Of a stretch of DNA of 64,000 nt, positions 17,840 through 26,556 are shown piece after piece; position 1 is the first letter of the stretch; every line of letters starts with the position of its first letter. The stretch is from Pelomonas dachongensis (GTDB lineage: Bacteria > Pseudomonadota > Gammaproteobacteria > Burkholderiales > Burkholderiaceae_C): NCBI RefSeq assembly GCF_043555865.1, contig NZ_JBIGHY010000006.1, forward strand, positions 248,001 through 312,000, given 5' to 3'. Position numbers and translations under genes: made by a program. Under the pieces are notes generated by a model. That model was not told the origin of the DNA. It was given only the letters and a program-made list of their open reading frames with translations, and did not search any database.

Positions 17840-19125
17840 GCCTGCGCCAGCGTTTCGCGCAGCTGGCCGCCGCCTCGGCCATCAGCCAGGCACTGCCGAT
17901 GGCCATGGCGCCGCTGCTGACGCGCACCTTCGGCGCCGAGGTGCTGGGCCAGTGGGCCTGGTTCGCCGCCATCGTCGCCAGCCTGGCAGTGGTGGCCAAT
18001 GCGCGCTACGAGTACGCCATCCCACTGCCCCGTCGGCGCGGCGAAGCCGGCTTGCTGCTGGCGCTGTCGTTGGCCCTCGCGCTCGCGGCCACGGGGGTGA
18101 CGGCCTTGCTGGCCTGGGGGCTGGCCGCGTTGCCCGGTGGCGCCCTGAGCGGGCGCTGGGCGCAGGTCGGCTGGCTGCAGGATTACGCGCTGCCGCTGGC
18201 GCTCGCCGTGGGCCTGCTGGGCCTGCAGCAGGGCCTGGCACTGTGGAACAACCGCCATGGACGATTCGCCGCGATTGCTCAGGCGCGCGTGGGCCAGCAA
18301 GTCGTGATGGCCCTGGCCCAGCTGGCCGCCGTGGCGGCCGGCTGGCTGACGGCCGCGGCGCTGGTGGGCGCGCAGCTGCTGTCCCTGCTGCTGCCGCCGC
18401 TCTGGCTGTGGTGGCGCGGGCAGGCCCTGCGGCTGCGCGTCGCCCGCACGGCGGTGGCCGCGCGGCGGCGCTGGCGGCGGGTGCGGTCGCTGGCCTGGCG
18501 CTACCGCCAGTTCCCGCTCGTGAACAGCCCTCACGCCTTCGTCAACGGGCTGCAGGAAGCCATCGCGCTGTCGCTGATCGCAGCCTATGCCGGCCTGGCC
18601 GCGGCCGGCTGGTATGCGGTCATGGTGAGGCTGGTGAAGGCGCCCGCCACGCTTGTGGGCGGCGCGTTGTCGGAGGCGCTGCTGTCGCGGCTGGCCGAGG
18701 ACTGGCGTGAGGGGCGCAGCCTGCAACCCACGCTGGCCCGTGCGATGCGCGGCCTGCTGTTGCCGGCCATCGGGGGCGCAGTGTTGCTGGCGCTGGTGGG
18801 GCCCACGCTGTTCGGCTGGGCGCTGGGCGCCGACTGGGCGCCTGCGGGCGAGTACGCGCGCTGGATGGCGCCGTATGTCGCGGCACACTTCGTCTGTGCG
18901 CCGCTGACCGTCGCGCCCATGGTGACGCAGCGCCAGACCGGCGCGCTGGCCTTCAGCCTGGTGGGCAACGCCTTGTATGCGCTGGCGCTGGCCGCCATGC
19001 TGGCGTCGGGGCGGCCGGTCACCGAGGCGCTGGGCGCCGTGTCGATCGTGATGCCGCTGTACTTCGCGGCCTATCTGGCCTGGCTGTATCGGGGCGCGGT
19101 GCCGCCTGCCGTTGTGAGGACCTGA
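17836..19125 (+). CDS. Wzx-type polysaccharide flippase (MATE/MVF-like), region A
   Basis: A 429-residue polytopic inner-membrane protein with about 10-12 hydrophobic segments and a very high Ala/Leu content. It starts SLRQRFAQLAAASAISQAL and carries GAEVLGQWAWFAAIV, the pattern of polysaccharide transporter proteins that move undecaprenyl-linked oligosaccharides across the membrane. A second flippase gene lies in region B at 42801, so this one probably serves a different glycan. The start overlaps the upstream gene (ATGA); the longer open frame upstream lies inside the aminotransferase gene. Confidence 0.85.
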   Translation: MSLRQRFAQLAAASAISQALPMAMAPLLTRTFGAEVLGQWAWFAAIVASLAVVANARYEYAIPLPRRRGEAGLLLALSLALALAATGVTALLAWGLAALPGGALSGRWAQVGWLQDYALPLALAVGLLGLQQGLALWNNRHGRFAAIAQARVGQQVVMALAQLAAVAAGWLTAAALVGAQLLSLLLPPLWLWWRGQALRLRVARTAVAARRRWRRVRSLAWRYRQFPLVNSPHAFVNGLQEAIALSLIAAYAGLAAAGWYAVMVRLVKAPATLVGGALSEALLSRLAEDWREGRSLQPTLARAMRGLLLPAIGGAVLLALVGPTLFGWALGADWAPAGEYARWMAPYVAAHFVCAPLTVAPMVTQRQTGALAFSLVGNALYALALAAMLASGRPVTEALGAVSIVMPLYFAAYLAWLYRGAVPPAVVRT

Positions 19126-19127
19126 CT

Positions 19128-20195
19128 TTGAAACTGGTGTTGATCGGCGACGGCGAAAGCCCGCACCTGCTGAAATGGGCGCGCATGCTGCAGCCGCGCG
19201 TGCGGCTGTACGCCATCTCGTCGCGCGGTTTCGCGCCGGGCTGGGAGCTGCTGCTGCCGGATGCACAGCGGCTGGCGCTGAACCTGGCGCCCGACCATGG
19301 CGGCGGCAACGTCGCGTTGGTGAAGACGTTGCCCCGCGTGGGCGCGTGGCTGGCGCAGGTGGACGCCGACTGGCTGCACGCCCACTACCTGACCTCTCAC
19401 GGCACGCTGGCCTGGGCGGCCCGGCTGGGCTGGCGGCTGCGCGCGCAGATCGCCGGTTCGGCATGGGGCAGCGACATCCTCGTCACGCCGCAGCGCGGTG
19501 GTGCCTGGCGCTGGCTGACGAAGAAGGCGCTGCGCGAGTGCGCGGTCACGACGTCGGACTCACAGCACATGACCGAGCGCATGCGCGAACTGGGCGCGCG
19601 CGAGGTGATGACCTTCCCCTTCGGCCTGGAGGCCATGCCCAAGCAAAACGTGAAGAAGCAGCCGTGGCTGTGCTTTGCCAACCGCGGGCTGGAGCCCATT
19701 TACCGGCCGCAACGGGTCATCGAGGCGTTTGCGCGCATCGCGGGGGTGCAGCCCGATGCGCGGCTGGTGGTGGCCAACGATGGCTCGCTGCGCGCTGCGC
19801 TGCAGGCCGATGTGGCCACACGTGGACTGGCGGATCGGGTCAGCTTCGTCGGCCTCCTGGATGCTGCAGCGCAGGCCGCGCACTACGCCCGCTCGACATG
19901 GTTCCTGAGCCTGCCGCAAAGCGATTCGGTCTCCGTGTCGGTGCTGGAGGCGATGGCGCACGGCTGCGTGCCGCTGCTGTCCGAGCTGCCGGCAAACCGC
20001 GAGTTGATCGGCGATTCGGCCCGCGGGCTGATCGTGTCGGACACCGACGGCGCGCTGGACGACCTGCCGGCCCGCATGGCGACGCTGGACACAGCGAAGC
20101 TCGCCATCGCCAATCGCGACTGGGTGGCCGCGAACGGCCTGTTCGAGCCGCATGTGCAGCGTTTCCTGACCCGCCTGCGCGAGCTGTCGACATGA
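19128..20195 (+). CDS. GT4-type glycosyltransferase, region A
   Basis: A 355-residue GT-B glycosyltransferase. The N-terminal Rossmann domain starts KLVLIGDGESPHLLKWARML with DWLHAHYLTSHG at about residue 85. The C-terminal nucleotide-sugar domain has RPQRVIEAFARI and the GT4 motif E-x7-E-like stretch in SVSVLEAMAHGCVPLLSELPANRELI. The start is a TTG two bases after the flippase stop, with GAGGA upstream; no ATG is available at the homologous position. Donor and acceptor are unknown. Its stop overlaps the next glycosyltransferase start. Confidence 0.88.
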   Translation: MKLVLIGDGESPHLLKWARMLQPRVRLYAISSRGFAPGWELLLPDAQRLALNLAPDHGGGNVALVKTLPRVGAWLAQVDADWLHAHYLTSHGTLAWAARLGWRLRAQIAGSAWGSDILVTPQRGGAWRWLTKKALRECAVTTSDSQHMTERMRELGAREVMTFPFGLEAMPKQNVKKQPWLCFANRGLEPIYRPQRVIEAFARIAGVQPDARLVVANDGSLRAALQADVATRGLADRVSFVGLLDAAAQAAHYARSTWFLSLPQSDSVSVSVLEAMAHGCVPLLSELPANRELIGDSARGLIVSDTDGALDDLPARMATLDTAKLAIANRDWVAANGLFEPHVQRFLTRLRELST

Positions 20196-21418
20196 AGCTG
20201 CTGCTCGTCAACCACTACGCCGGCTCGCCGCACCATGGCATGGAGTTCCGGCCTTACTACCTGGCCCGCGAGTGGGTGCGGGCGGGGCACGAGGTCACCA
20301 TCGTCGCGGCCAGTCATTCGCATGTGCGGGCCGTGCAGCCGGTGGTGCCGGGCCAGCCCGTCGAGGAGATCATCGACGGCATCCGCTACCGCTGGCTGCC
20401 CACGCCCACCTACCAGGGCAACGGCGTGGGCCGGCTGCGCAACATCCTGAGCTTCCTGCGCCAGCTGCGCGCTGACGCGTGGCGGCTGACGCGCGAGTTC
20501 CGGCCCGATGCGGTCATCGCGTCCAGCACCTACCCGATGGACGTGTGGGTGGCCAGGAAGCTGGCCAAGCTCGCCAAGGCCAAGCTGGTCTACGAGGTGC
20601 ACGACCTGTGGCCGCTGTCGCTGATCGAGCTGTCCGGCATGTCGCCGCGGCACCCGTTCGTGCTGATGTGCGGCAAGGCCGAGGCTGATGCGTACCGCGA
20701 CGCCGACCGCGTGATCTCCATGCTGCCCTGCGTGCATGAGCACATGGCATCGCGCGGCCTGGACCTGAAGAAGCTGCACGTCGTGCCCAACGGCTTTGCG
20801 CCCGAGGAGTGGCAAGGCGAGTCGCAGCCGCTGGGCGCGACGCTGCAGGCGCATCTGGATGCCGAGCGCGCCGCCGGCCGCGTGATCGTCGGCTATGCCG
20901 GCTCCATGGGCCTGCCGAACGCGCTCGACGTGCTGCTGGATGCCGCCGCCCGCGTGAAGGGCGCGCCGTTGAGCTTCGTGCTGGTTGGCAGCGGCCATGA
21001 GGCCACGCGTCTGGCTGAGCGCGCCGCAGCCGAGGGGCTGGCGAACGTGCGCTTCTTCGCGCCCATCCCCAAGCTCCAGATCCCGACGCTGCTGGGCCAC
21101 TTCGACATCGCCTACATCGGCTGGCAGCGCACACCCATCTACCGCTTCGGCATCGCGCCCAACAAGCTGATCGACTACCTGATGGCCGGCCGCGCCGTGC
21201 TGCATTCGGTCGAGGCGGGCAACGACCCGGTCGCCGAAGCCGGTGCGGGGCTGACCGTGGCACCCGAGGACCCGCAGGCCGTGGCCGACGGCCTGCTGAC
21301 GCTCGCGGCGCTATCGCCCGCCGAACGCGCGGCCATGGGCCAGCGTGGCCGCGCCTTCGCGATGGCGCACCACGCTTATCCCGTGCTGGCCGCACGCTTC
21401 ATCCACGCCCTGCAATGA
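20192..21418 (+). CDS. WbuB-like GT4 glycosyltransferase, region A
   Basis: A 408-residue GT4-family protein that begins LLLVNHYAGSPHHGMEFRPYYLAREWVRAGHEVTIVAAS (quoted in part), the layout of WbuB-type glycosyltransferases. It has VYEVHDLWPLSLIEL in the middle and a C-terminal domain with YAGSMGLPNALDVLLDAA, APIPKLQIPTLL and GIAPNKLIDYLMAGRAVL. It differs from the WbuB-like protein at 29606 in region B, so the two probably use different donors. Coupled to both neighbours by ATGA overlaps, which supports a single region A operon. Confidence 0.88.
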   Translation: MKLLLVNHYAGSPHHGMEFRPYYLAREWVRAGHEVTIVAASHSHVRAVQPVVPGQPVEEIIDGIRYRWLPTPTYQGNGVGRLRNILSFLRQLRADAWRLTREFRPDAVIASSTYPMDVWVARKLAKLAKAKLVYEVHDLWPLSLIELSGMSPRHPFVLMCGKAEADAYRDADRVISMLPCVHEHMASRGLDLKKLHVVPNGFAPEEWQGESQPLGATLQAHLDAERAAGRVIVGYAGSMGLPNALDVLLDAAARVKGAPLSFVLVGSGHEATRLAERAAAEGLANVRFFAPIPKLQIPTLLGHFDIAYIGWQRTPIYRFGIAPNKLIDYLMAGRAVLHSVEAGNDPVAEAGAGLTVAPEDPQAVADGLLTLAALSPAERAAMGQRGRAFAMAHHAYPVLAARFIHALQ

Positions 21419-22080
21419 GCGAACTGGACCAGATCGCTCAGCGCTACGCCCGCCGCGATACCGGTGATCGCTACAGCCTGCTGCGCCCGGAGGTCTGGCA
21501 GATGTGGCAGGAGCGCCAGCGCGTGCTGCTGCGTCTGCTGGCGCTGCGGCCTGGCGTGCCAGCCGATTGGCGAGCCACGGAAGTCGGTTGCGGCGCCGGT
21601 GGCAACCTGATGGACTTGCTGCGCCTGGGCCTCCAGCCGGCGCATCTGACCGGCATTGAGCTGCTGCCCGAGCGCCTGACCGCCGCCCGCGCCGCGCTGC
21701 CGGAAAGCGTGCGCCTGCTGGCCGGCGATGCTGCCGCCGCTGACGTGCCGACCGCCAGCCAGGACCTGGTGCTGCAGTCCACCGTGTTCTCGTCCATCCT
21801 CGACGATGCCTTGCAGCAGCGCGTGGCGGACGCGATGTGGCGCTGGCTGAAGCCCGGAGGTGCCGTCGTCTGGTACGACTTCACCGTCGACAACCCGCGC
21901 AATCCCGACGTGCGCGGCGTGCCGCTGGCGCGCGTGCGACAGCTCTTTCCGCTGGGCCGCTTCACGGACCGCCGAGTGACCCTGGCGCCGCCGTTGGCGC
22001 GCGCTTTTCCGCTTGCCTACCCCGTGTTCAATCTCATCCCGTTGCTGCGCACGCACCGCCTGATTTTGATTGAGCGTTAA
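21415..22080 (+). CDS. Class I SAM-dependent methyltransferase
   Basis: A 221-residue methyltransferase. Motif I is EVGCGAGGNLMDLL (about residue 60), the acidic post-I residue is in GIELLPERLTAAR, and the LKPGGAVVWYDF segment is the usual motif III region. Because it overlaps the preceding glycosyltransferase by four bases it probably modifies the region A glycan or one of its precursors, but the acceptor is not predictable. The C-terminus ends in a hydrophobic stretch that may contact membrane or lipid-linked substrate. After it, the operon is interrupted by the VapBC pair. Confidence 0.85.
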   Translation: MSELDQIAQRYARRDTGDRYSLLRPEVWQMWQERQRVLLRLLALRPGVPADWRATEVGCGAGGNLMDLLRLGLQPAHLTGIELLPERLTAARAALPESVRLLAGDAAAADVPTASQDLVLQSTVFSSILDDALQQRVADAMWRWLKPGGAVVWYDFTVDNPRNPDVRGVPLARVRQLFPLGRFTDRRVTLAPPLARAFPLAYPVFNLIPLLRTHRLILIER

Positions 22081-22101
22081 CATCAGCGCATCACTGCATC
22101 A
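22081..22101 (+). promoter_or_regulatory. Three 8-bp-spaced CATCA repeats before vapB
   Basis: CATCA occurs at 22081, 22089 and 22097, exactly 8 bases apart, ending 11 bases before the vapB ATG. Tandem short repeats with this spacing are a common operator form for ribbon-helix-helix antitoxins, which would autoregulate the pair. No ribosome binding site is visible between the repeats and the start. The regulatory role is inferred. Confidence 0.45.
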
Positions 22102-22112
22102 GATGTATTGCT

Positions 22113-22355
22113 ATGCGCACCACACTTGATATCGACGATGACTTGCTGGCGGCGACGAAGGAACTCGCGCGTCACGAAGGCACGACGGCCGGTGCCGTGG
22201 TGTCCCGCCTGCTGCGGCAGGCCTTGACTGCGCGGGGTGTGGCTGAAGACGCGCCACGTTATTCGGTGCCCGGCTTCAGGCCGTTTGCAGCCAAACCGGG
22301 CGCGGTGGTGACCAACGACATCCTCAACCGGCTGCGCGACGAGGAGGGCGTTTGA
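22113..22355 (+). CDS. vapB: VapB-type antitoxin (ribbon-helix-helix/CopG-like)
   Basis: An 80-residue protein starting MRTTLDIDDDLLAATKELA and then EGTTAGAVVSRLLRQAL, the beta-strand and two helices of a ribbon-helix-helix DNA-binding domain. The C-terminal part (FRPFAAKPGAVVTNDILNRLRDEEG) is the toxin-neutralising tail typical of VapB proteins. Its stop overlaps the TTG start of the PIN toxin gene. It sits between a methyltransferase and an aminotransferase of region A, an unusual but known location for small stability modules. Confidence 0.88.
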   Translation: MRTTLDIDDDLLAATKELARHEGTTAGAVVSRLLRQALTARGVAEDAPRYSVPGFRPFAAKPGAVVTNDILNRLRDEEGV

Positions 22356-22789
22356 CGTTGCGCGCACTGCTTGACGTCAACGTCCTGCTGGCCCTGCAGG
22401 ATCAGGCCCACGTTCACCATCACACCGCGATGCAGTGGCTGGCTGGCCATTGGGACGGCGGCTGGGCGTCTTGCCCGTTGACGCAGAACGGCTGCCTGCG
22501 CATCCTCAGCCGCCCCGGCCATCCCAACGCGCAGACGCCCAATGCGGTACGCGAGCGTCTGGCCGAGGCGACCAACCACGAGATGCACCGCTTTTACGCC
22601 GACGATTTCAGCTTGCTGGACCCCGGTGTGCTGAACTGGAGCCACATCACCGGCTCGCGCCAGCTCACGTACGCCTATCTGCTCGCGCTTGCGGTGCGCC
22701 ACGGCCTTCGCTTGGTCACCTTCGACCGTGGCATCCCGCTGCACGCGGTACCCGGCGCGCGGCCCGAGCATCTCGTCACACTGGCCTGA
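22352..22789 (+). CDS. vapC: VapC-type toxin, PIN-domain ribonuclease
   Basis: A 145-residue PIN-domain protein of the VapC kind that would cleave RNA when not bound by VapB. Acidic active-site residues are visible at Asp8 (LLDVNVLLAL), in the central helices and in the C-terminal VTFDRGIPL motif. A conserved SCPLTQNGCLRIL stretch (about residues 45-58) marks the TA-associated PIN group. The start is a TTG overlapping the vapB stop. Intact by eye: no frameshift and normal length. Confidence 0.88.
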   Translation: MTLRALLDVNVLLALQDQAHVHHHTAMQWLAGHWDGGWASCPLTQNGCLRILSRPGHPNAQTPNAVRERLAEATNHEMHRFYADDFSLLDPGVLNWSHITGSRQLTYAYLLALAVRHGLRLVTFDRGIPLHAVPGARPEHLVTLA

Positions 22790-22848
22790 TGACGAAGCTC
22801 GCCGCCTCGTGACGATCGCCAAGCCCCGATGACCGAAAATCCCGCCCG

Positions 22849-24018
22849 ATGAGCGCCCAGCCCCTTCTTCCGTTCCTGCCCTTCGCCCTGCCCGACATGG
22901 GTGACGACGAGATCGCCGAGGTCGTCGACACGCTGAAATCCGGCTGGATCACGACCGGCCCCAAGGCCAAGCGCTTCGAGCAGGCCTTCGCCGATTTTCT
23001 CGGTGACCCGCAGATCGAATGCATCGCCGTCAACTCGGCGACCGCCGGCCTGCACCTGGCGCTGGAGGCCATCGGCCTGGGCCCGGGCGACGAAGTCATC
23101 ACGACGACCCACACGTTCACCGCCACGGCCGAGGTCGTGCGCTATCTGGGCGCCGACGTGAAGCTGGTCGACATCGACCCAGCGACACTGAACATCGACA
23201 TCGCCGCCATCGAGGCCGCGATCACGCCGAAGACCAGGGCCATCCTGCCGGTCCACTACGCCGGGCTGGCGGTTGACATGCTGGCCATCCTCGACATCGC
23301 CCGCCGCCACGGCCTGCGTGTCGTCGAGGACGCGGCGCACGCGTTGCCGACCACGCTGGAAAAGGAGCTGATCGGCACGCTGGGCAGCGATGCCACGGTG
23401 TTCAGCTTCTACGCCAACAAGACCATGACGACGGGCGAGGGCGGCATGCTGGTGACGCGCAACCCGGAGTTGGCCAAGCGCGCCCGCGTGATGCGCCTGC
23501 ACGGCATGAGCCGCGACGCTTTCGACCGCTTCACGGCGAAGGTGCCGAGCTGGTACTACGAGATCGTGGCGCCGGGCTTCAAGTACAACCTGACCGACAT
23601 CGCGGCGGCGCTGGGGCTGCACCAGCTGAAGCGCCTGCCGGCCTTCCAGGCGCGCCGCGAGCAGATTGCCGACCGATTCAACGAGGCCTTTGCCGACCTG
23701 CCGCTGATCCTGCCGCCGGACGCCCCCGAAGGCGACACGCACGCGTGGCACCTGTATGCGGTGAGACTGTCCGACGACGCGCCCATCACGCGCGACGCCT
23801 TCATCGAAGGCATGTACGCGGCCGGCATCGGCTGCAGCGTGCACTACGTGCCGCTGCACCTGCACCCCTACTGGCGTGACCGCTACGCGCTCACGCCGGA
23901 GCAGTTCCCGCAGTCGCAGAAGGCGTTCGAGCGCACGGTCAGCCTGCCGCTGTACACGGCGATGAGTGACGCCGATGTCGAGCGCGTCGTCGCGGCCGTA
24001 CGCGGTCTGCTGGCCTGA
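22849..24018 (+). CDS. DegT/DnrJ/EryC1 sugar aminotransferase (PglE/ArnB-like)
   Basis: A 389-residue PLP enzyme of the nucleotide-sugar 4-aminotransferase group. Seen: the N-terminal LPDMGDDEIAEVVDTLKSGWITTGPK, AVNSATAGLHLALEA, VVEDAAHALPT with the PLP-binding Asp, and FSFYANKTMTTGEGGM with the catalytic lysine. The C-terminal GIGCSVHYVPLHLHPYW stretch is typical of ArnB/PglE. Together with the PglC-like transferase and PglF-like dehydratase that follow, it would make a UDP-4-amino-4,6-dideoxy-HexNAc, as in bacillosamine synthesis. The acetyltransferase for such a path could be the one at 16086. Confidence 0.93.
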   Translation: MSAQPLLPFLPFALPDMGDDEIAEVVDTLKSGWITTGPKAKRFEQAFADFLGDPQIECIAVNSATAGLHLALEAIGLGPGDEVITTTHTFTATAEVVRYLGADVKLVDIDPATLNIDIAAIEAAITPKTRAILPVHYAGLAVDMLAILDIARRHGLRVVEDAAHALPTTLEKELIGTLGSDATVFSFYANKTMTTGEGGMLVTRNPELAKRARVMRLHGMSRDAFDRFTAKVPSWYYEIVAPGFKYNLTDIAAALGLHQLKRLPAFQARREQIADRFNEAFADLPLILPPDAPEGDTHAWHLYAVRLSDDAPITRDAFIEGMYAAGIGCSVHYVPLHLHPYWRDRYALTPEQFPQSQKAFERTVSLPLYTAMSDADVERVVAAVRGLLA

Positions 24019-24025
24019 GCCTGCC

Positions 24026-24610
24026 TTGGCCAAGCGCTTGTTCGACGTGATCTGCGCGGGGCTGGGCCTGCTGCTGCTGTCGCCGCTGCTGCTGGCTGCG
24101 GCCGTCTGGGTCCGGATCGACTCGCCAGGCCCGGTGCTGTTTCGCCAGACGCGCGTAGGCCGCTTCGGCGTGCCCTTCACCATCCACAAGTTCCGAACGA
24201 TGCGAACTTCGGCGGGTGCGCAGATCACCGTCGGCGCGGACCCGCGCATCACCCGCGCTGGCCGTTTGCTGCGCGCCACCAAGCTCGACGAACTGCCCCA
24301 GCTGTGGGACGTGCTGCGCGGCGCGATGAGCCTGGTCGGCCCGCGGCCCGAGGTGCCGCGCTACGTGGCGCTGTACCCGGCCGAGCTGCGCGAGGTGGTG
24401 CTGTCGGTGCGGCCGGGCATCACCGATCCGGCCTCGCTGCGCTTTCGCAATGAGAGTGAGCTGCTCGCCAAAGCCGCTGACCCCGAGCGCGAGTACGTGG
24501 AAGTCGTGCTGCCGACCAAGCTGCGGCTGGCGGCCGACTACGTGCGCAGCGCCAGTTTGATGGGCGATGTGCGGCTGATCCTGGCCACGCTGGGCGCGCT
24601 GAAGAACTGA
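24026..24610 (+). CDS. PglC/WcaJ-type initiating sugar-1-phosphate transferase (short form)
   Basis: A 194-residue monotopic polyprenyl-phosphate sugar-1-phosphate transferase that would start glycan assembly by moving a phospho-sugar to undecaprenyl phosphate. It has the single membrane hairpin LGLLLLSPLLLAAAVWVRID, then SPGPVLFRQTRVGRFG, FTIHKFRTM, the DELPQLWDVL motif with catalytic acidic residues, and the MSLVGPRPEVP signature. It lacks the extra N-terminal membrane domain of WcaJ, as in PglC. The start is a TTG giving MAKRLFDVICAG, seven bases after the aminotransferase stop; the upstream open frame has no homologous sequence. Confidence 0.92.
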   Translation: MAKRLFDVICAGLGLLLLSPLLLAAAVWVRIDSPGPVLFRQTRVGRFGVPFTIHKFRTMRTSAGAQITVGADPRITRAGRLLRATKLDELPQLWDVLRGAMSLVGPRPEVPRYVALYPAELREVVLSVRPGITDPASLRFRNESELLAKAADPEREYVEVVLPTKLRLAADYVRSASLMGDVRLILATLGALKN

Positions 24611-24620
24611 GAGCCTGACG

Positions 24621-26492
24621 ATGAACTGGTTGTCCCTGGATGCCTGGCTGACGCGCATCCGCCCCCACCGCGAAGCGCTGGCGCTCGCACTGGACATGGT
24701 GGCCGTGGCCGTGGCTTGGCAGGCCACCTACCTGTTCCGCCTCGGCTTCGAACGCTGGTTCAGCGCCCGGCCCGACTACGACGCCTGGGTGCTGCTGGGT
24801 GTCGTCGCCGTCTACGCGCTGCTGTTGAAGCTGCTGAAGGTGCCCAAGGGCATGTGGCGCTTCAGCGGCTTCGGTGAGATCAAGCGGCTGGCCGTCGTCT
24901 GCGTGGCTGCTGGCCTGACCGTGGCCGTCGTGGTGCTGATGGCTCAGCTGACCAAGGTGCCGCGCGCCGTGCTGGCGCTGCATCCGGTCTTCACGCTGAT
25001 GGCGCTGGCGATGATGCGCATGGGCTACCGCATGCTCTACGAGCACATGCGCAGCCGCATCAGCGGCAGCGCCCAGGAGCAGCGGCGCGCGCTGGTGATG
25101 GGCGCAGGAGACGCCGGCCGGTTGCTGGTGGCCGGCATCCAGCACAGCCAGGGCTGGGTGGTGGTCGGTTTTCTCGACGACGCGCCCGAGAAACGCGGCG
25201 CCCGCGTCGCCGGCGTGCCGGTGCTGGGCACACTCGAGGAGGCCCCGCGCTTTGCGGAACTGCACGGCATCACCCACATCGTCGTCGCGATGCCGGCGGC
25301 GACCACTGCGCAACGACGACGTGCACTGGACCTGGCCGGCCAGGCTGGCCTGCCCTTGCTGACCGTGCCCACCAGCCAGGAGCTGCTGGCCGGCCGTCAC
25401 GTGGACCAGGTGCGAGACATCGAACCCGAGGATCTGCTGGGCCGCGAGCCGGTCGAGCTGGACGAGGGTGGCATCAGCGAATGTCTCAACGACAAGGTCG
25501 TGCTGATCACTGGCGCGGGCGGTTCCATCGGCTCCGAGCTGTGCCGGCAGGTGGCACGCTACGGCCCGTCCAAGATCGTGCTGTACGAACTGAGCGAGTT
25601 CGCGCTGTACACGATCGAGCAGGAACTGGGCGAGAAGTTCCCGCACATCCCGCTGGTGCGCCTGATCGGCGACGTGAAGGATCTGGAGCACTTACGCCAT
25701 GTTTTCGGCAAATACAAACCGCAGATCGTGTTCCATGCGGCGGCCTACAAGCATGTGCCGTTGATGGAGGAGGAGAACGCTTGGGCGGCGTTGCGGAACA
25801 ACACGCTGGGGACATATCACGCGTGCCTGGCGTCGGCGGAGCACGGGGTCGAGCGCTTCGTACTGATCTCGACGGACAAGGCCGTCAATCCGACCAACGT
25901 GATGGGGGCGACCAAGCGTGCGGCAGAACTGGTGATCAGCCACATGGCGCGTCAAGGCCATGCGACTAAGTTTATGGCGGTGCGCTTCGGCAATGTGCTG
26001 GGGTCTAGCGGGAGTGTGATCCCGAAGTTCAAGGAACAGATCGCGAAGGGCGGGCCGGTGACGGTCACGCATCCGGACATCACGCGCTACTTCATGACGA
26101 TTCCGGAGGCCGCGAGGTTGGTGGTGCAGGCGGGCGCGATCGGGGACTCGGGCCAGGTGTTCGTGCTCGACATGGGCGAGCCGGTGAAAATCGTTGATCT
26201 GGCCCGGACCATGATCCGGATGAGCGGCAAAGACCTGCGTGAGATTGGTATCGAGTTCTCTGGACTGCGCCCGGGTGAGAAGCTATACGAGGAACTTCTA
26301 GGCGACGAGGACACCACATTGCCCACCCGGATCGCAGCGCTACGGATTGCCCTGCTGGGCGACAATGTGATCGACGACGAGGCGGTGTCAGTGCTGCTAG
26401 AGGTGCTCGAGTCGGGCAGACTTGCCGGTGAAGGCTCGACTACCCGCGCCTTTCTGGCGAAGCTGCCGTTGAGCTACCGCTGTCCAGGATGA
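24621..26492 (+). CDS. PglF/WbpM/CapD-type UDP-HexNAc 4,6-dehydratase
   Basis: A 623-residue membrane-bound nucleotide-sugar dehydratase that turns UDP-GlcNAc into the UDP-4-keto-6-deoxy sugar used by the aminotransferase upstream. Four N-terminal membrane helices occupy roughly residues 15-130. A first Rossmann domain has MGAGDAGRLL and the catalytic domain has TGAGGSIGSELCRQ, VFHAAAYKHVPLMEE and the modified active site STDKAVNPTNVMGATKR, with Met where standard SDRs have Tyr. The codon usage of the last 800 bases looks slightly different from the first 1.1 kb, suggesting a mosaic gene. It ends region A just before a hairpin. Confidence 0.93.
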   Translation: MNWLSLDAWLTRIRPHREALALALDMVAVAVAWQATYLFRLGFERWFSARPDYDAWVLLGVVAVYALLLKLLKVPKGMWRFSGFGEIKRLAVVCVAAGLTVAVVVLMAQLTKVPRAVLALHPVFTLMALAMMRMGYRMLYEHMRSRISGSAQEQRRALVMGAGDAGRLLVAGIQHSQGWVVVGFLDDAPEKRGARVAGVPVLGTLEEAPRFAELHGITHIVVAMPAATTAQRRRALDLAGQAGLPLLTVPTSQELLAGRHVDQVRDIEPEDLLGREPVELDEGGISECLNDKVVLITGAGGSIGSELCRQVARYGPSKIVLYELSEFALYTIEQELGEKFPHIPLVRLIGDVKDLEHLRHVFGKYKPQIVFHAAAYKHVPLMEEENAWAALRNNTLGTYHACLASAEHGVERFVLISTDKAVNPTNVMGATKRAAELVISHMARQGHATKFMAVRFGNVLGSSGSVIPKFKEQIAKGGPVTVTHPDITRYFMTIPEAARLVVQAGAIGDSGQVFVLDMGEPVKIVDLARTMIRMSGKDLREIGIEFSGLRPGEKLYEELLGDEDTTLPTRIAALRIALLGDNVIDDEAVSVLLEVLESGRLAGEGSTTRAFLAKLPLSYRCPG

Positions 26493-26514
26493 GCGATCAA
26501 AGGTGAGCGGCGGT

Positions 26515-26536
26515 GAGGGGCCGGTTCGGCCCCCTC
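26515..26536. terminator. Hairpin between the converging glycan clusters
   Basis: GAGGGGCC at 26515-26522 pairs with GGCCCCCTC at 26528-26536 with one bulged base and a loop of about five bases. It lies in the 64-base gap between the converging end of region A and the last gene of region B. There is no clear run of T on either side, so it is a probable, not certain, bidirectional terminator. Confidence 0.55.
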
Positions 26537-26556
26537 TCCATTGCCATTCGGGGCGA

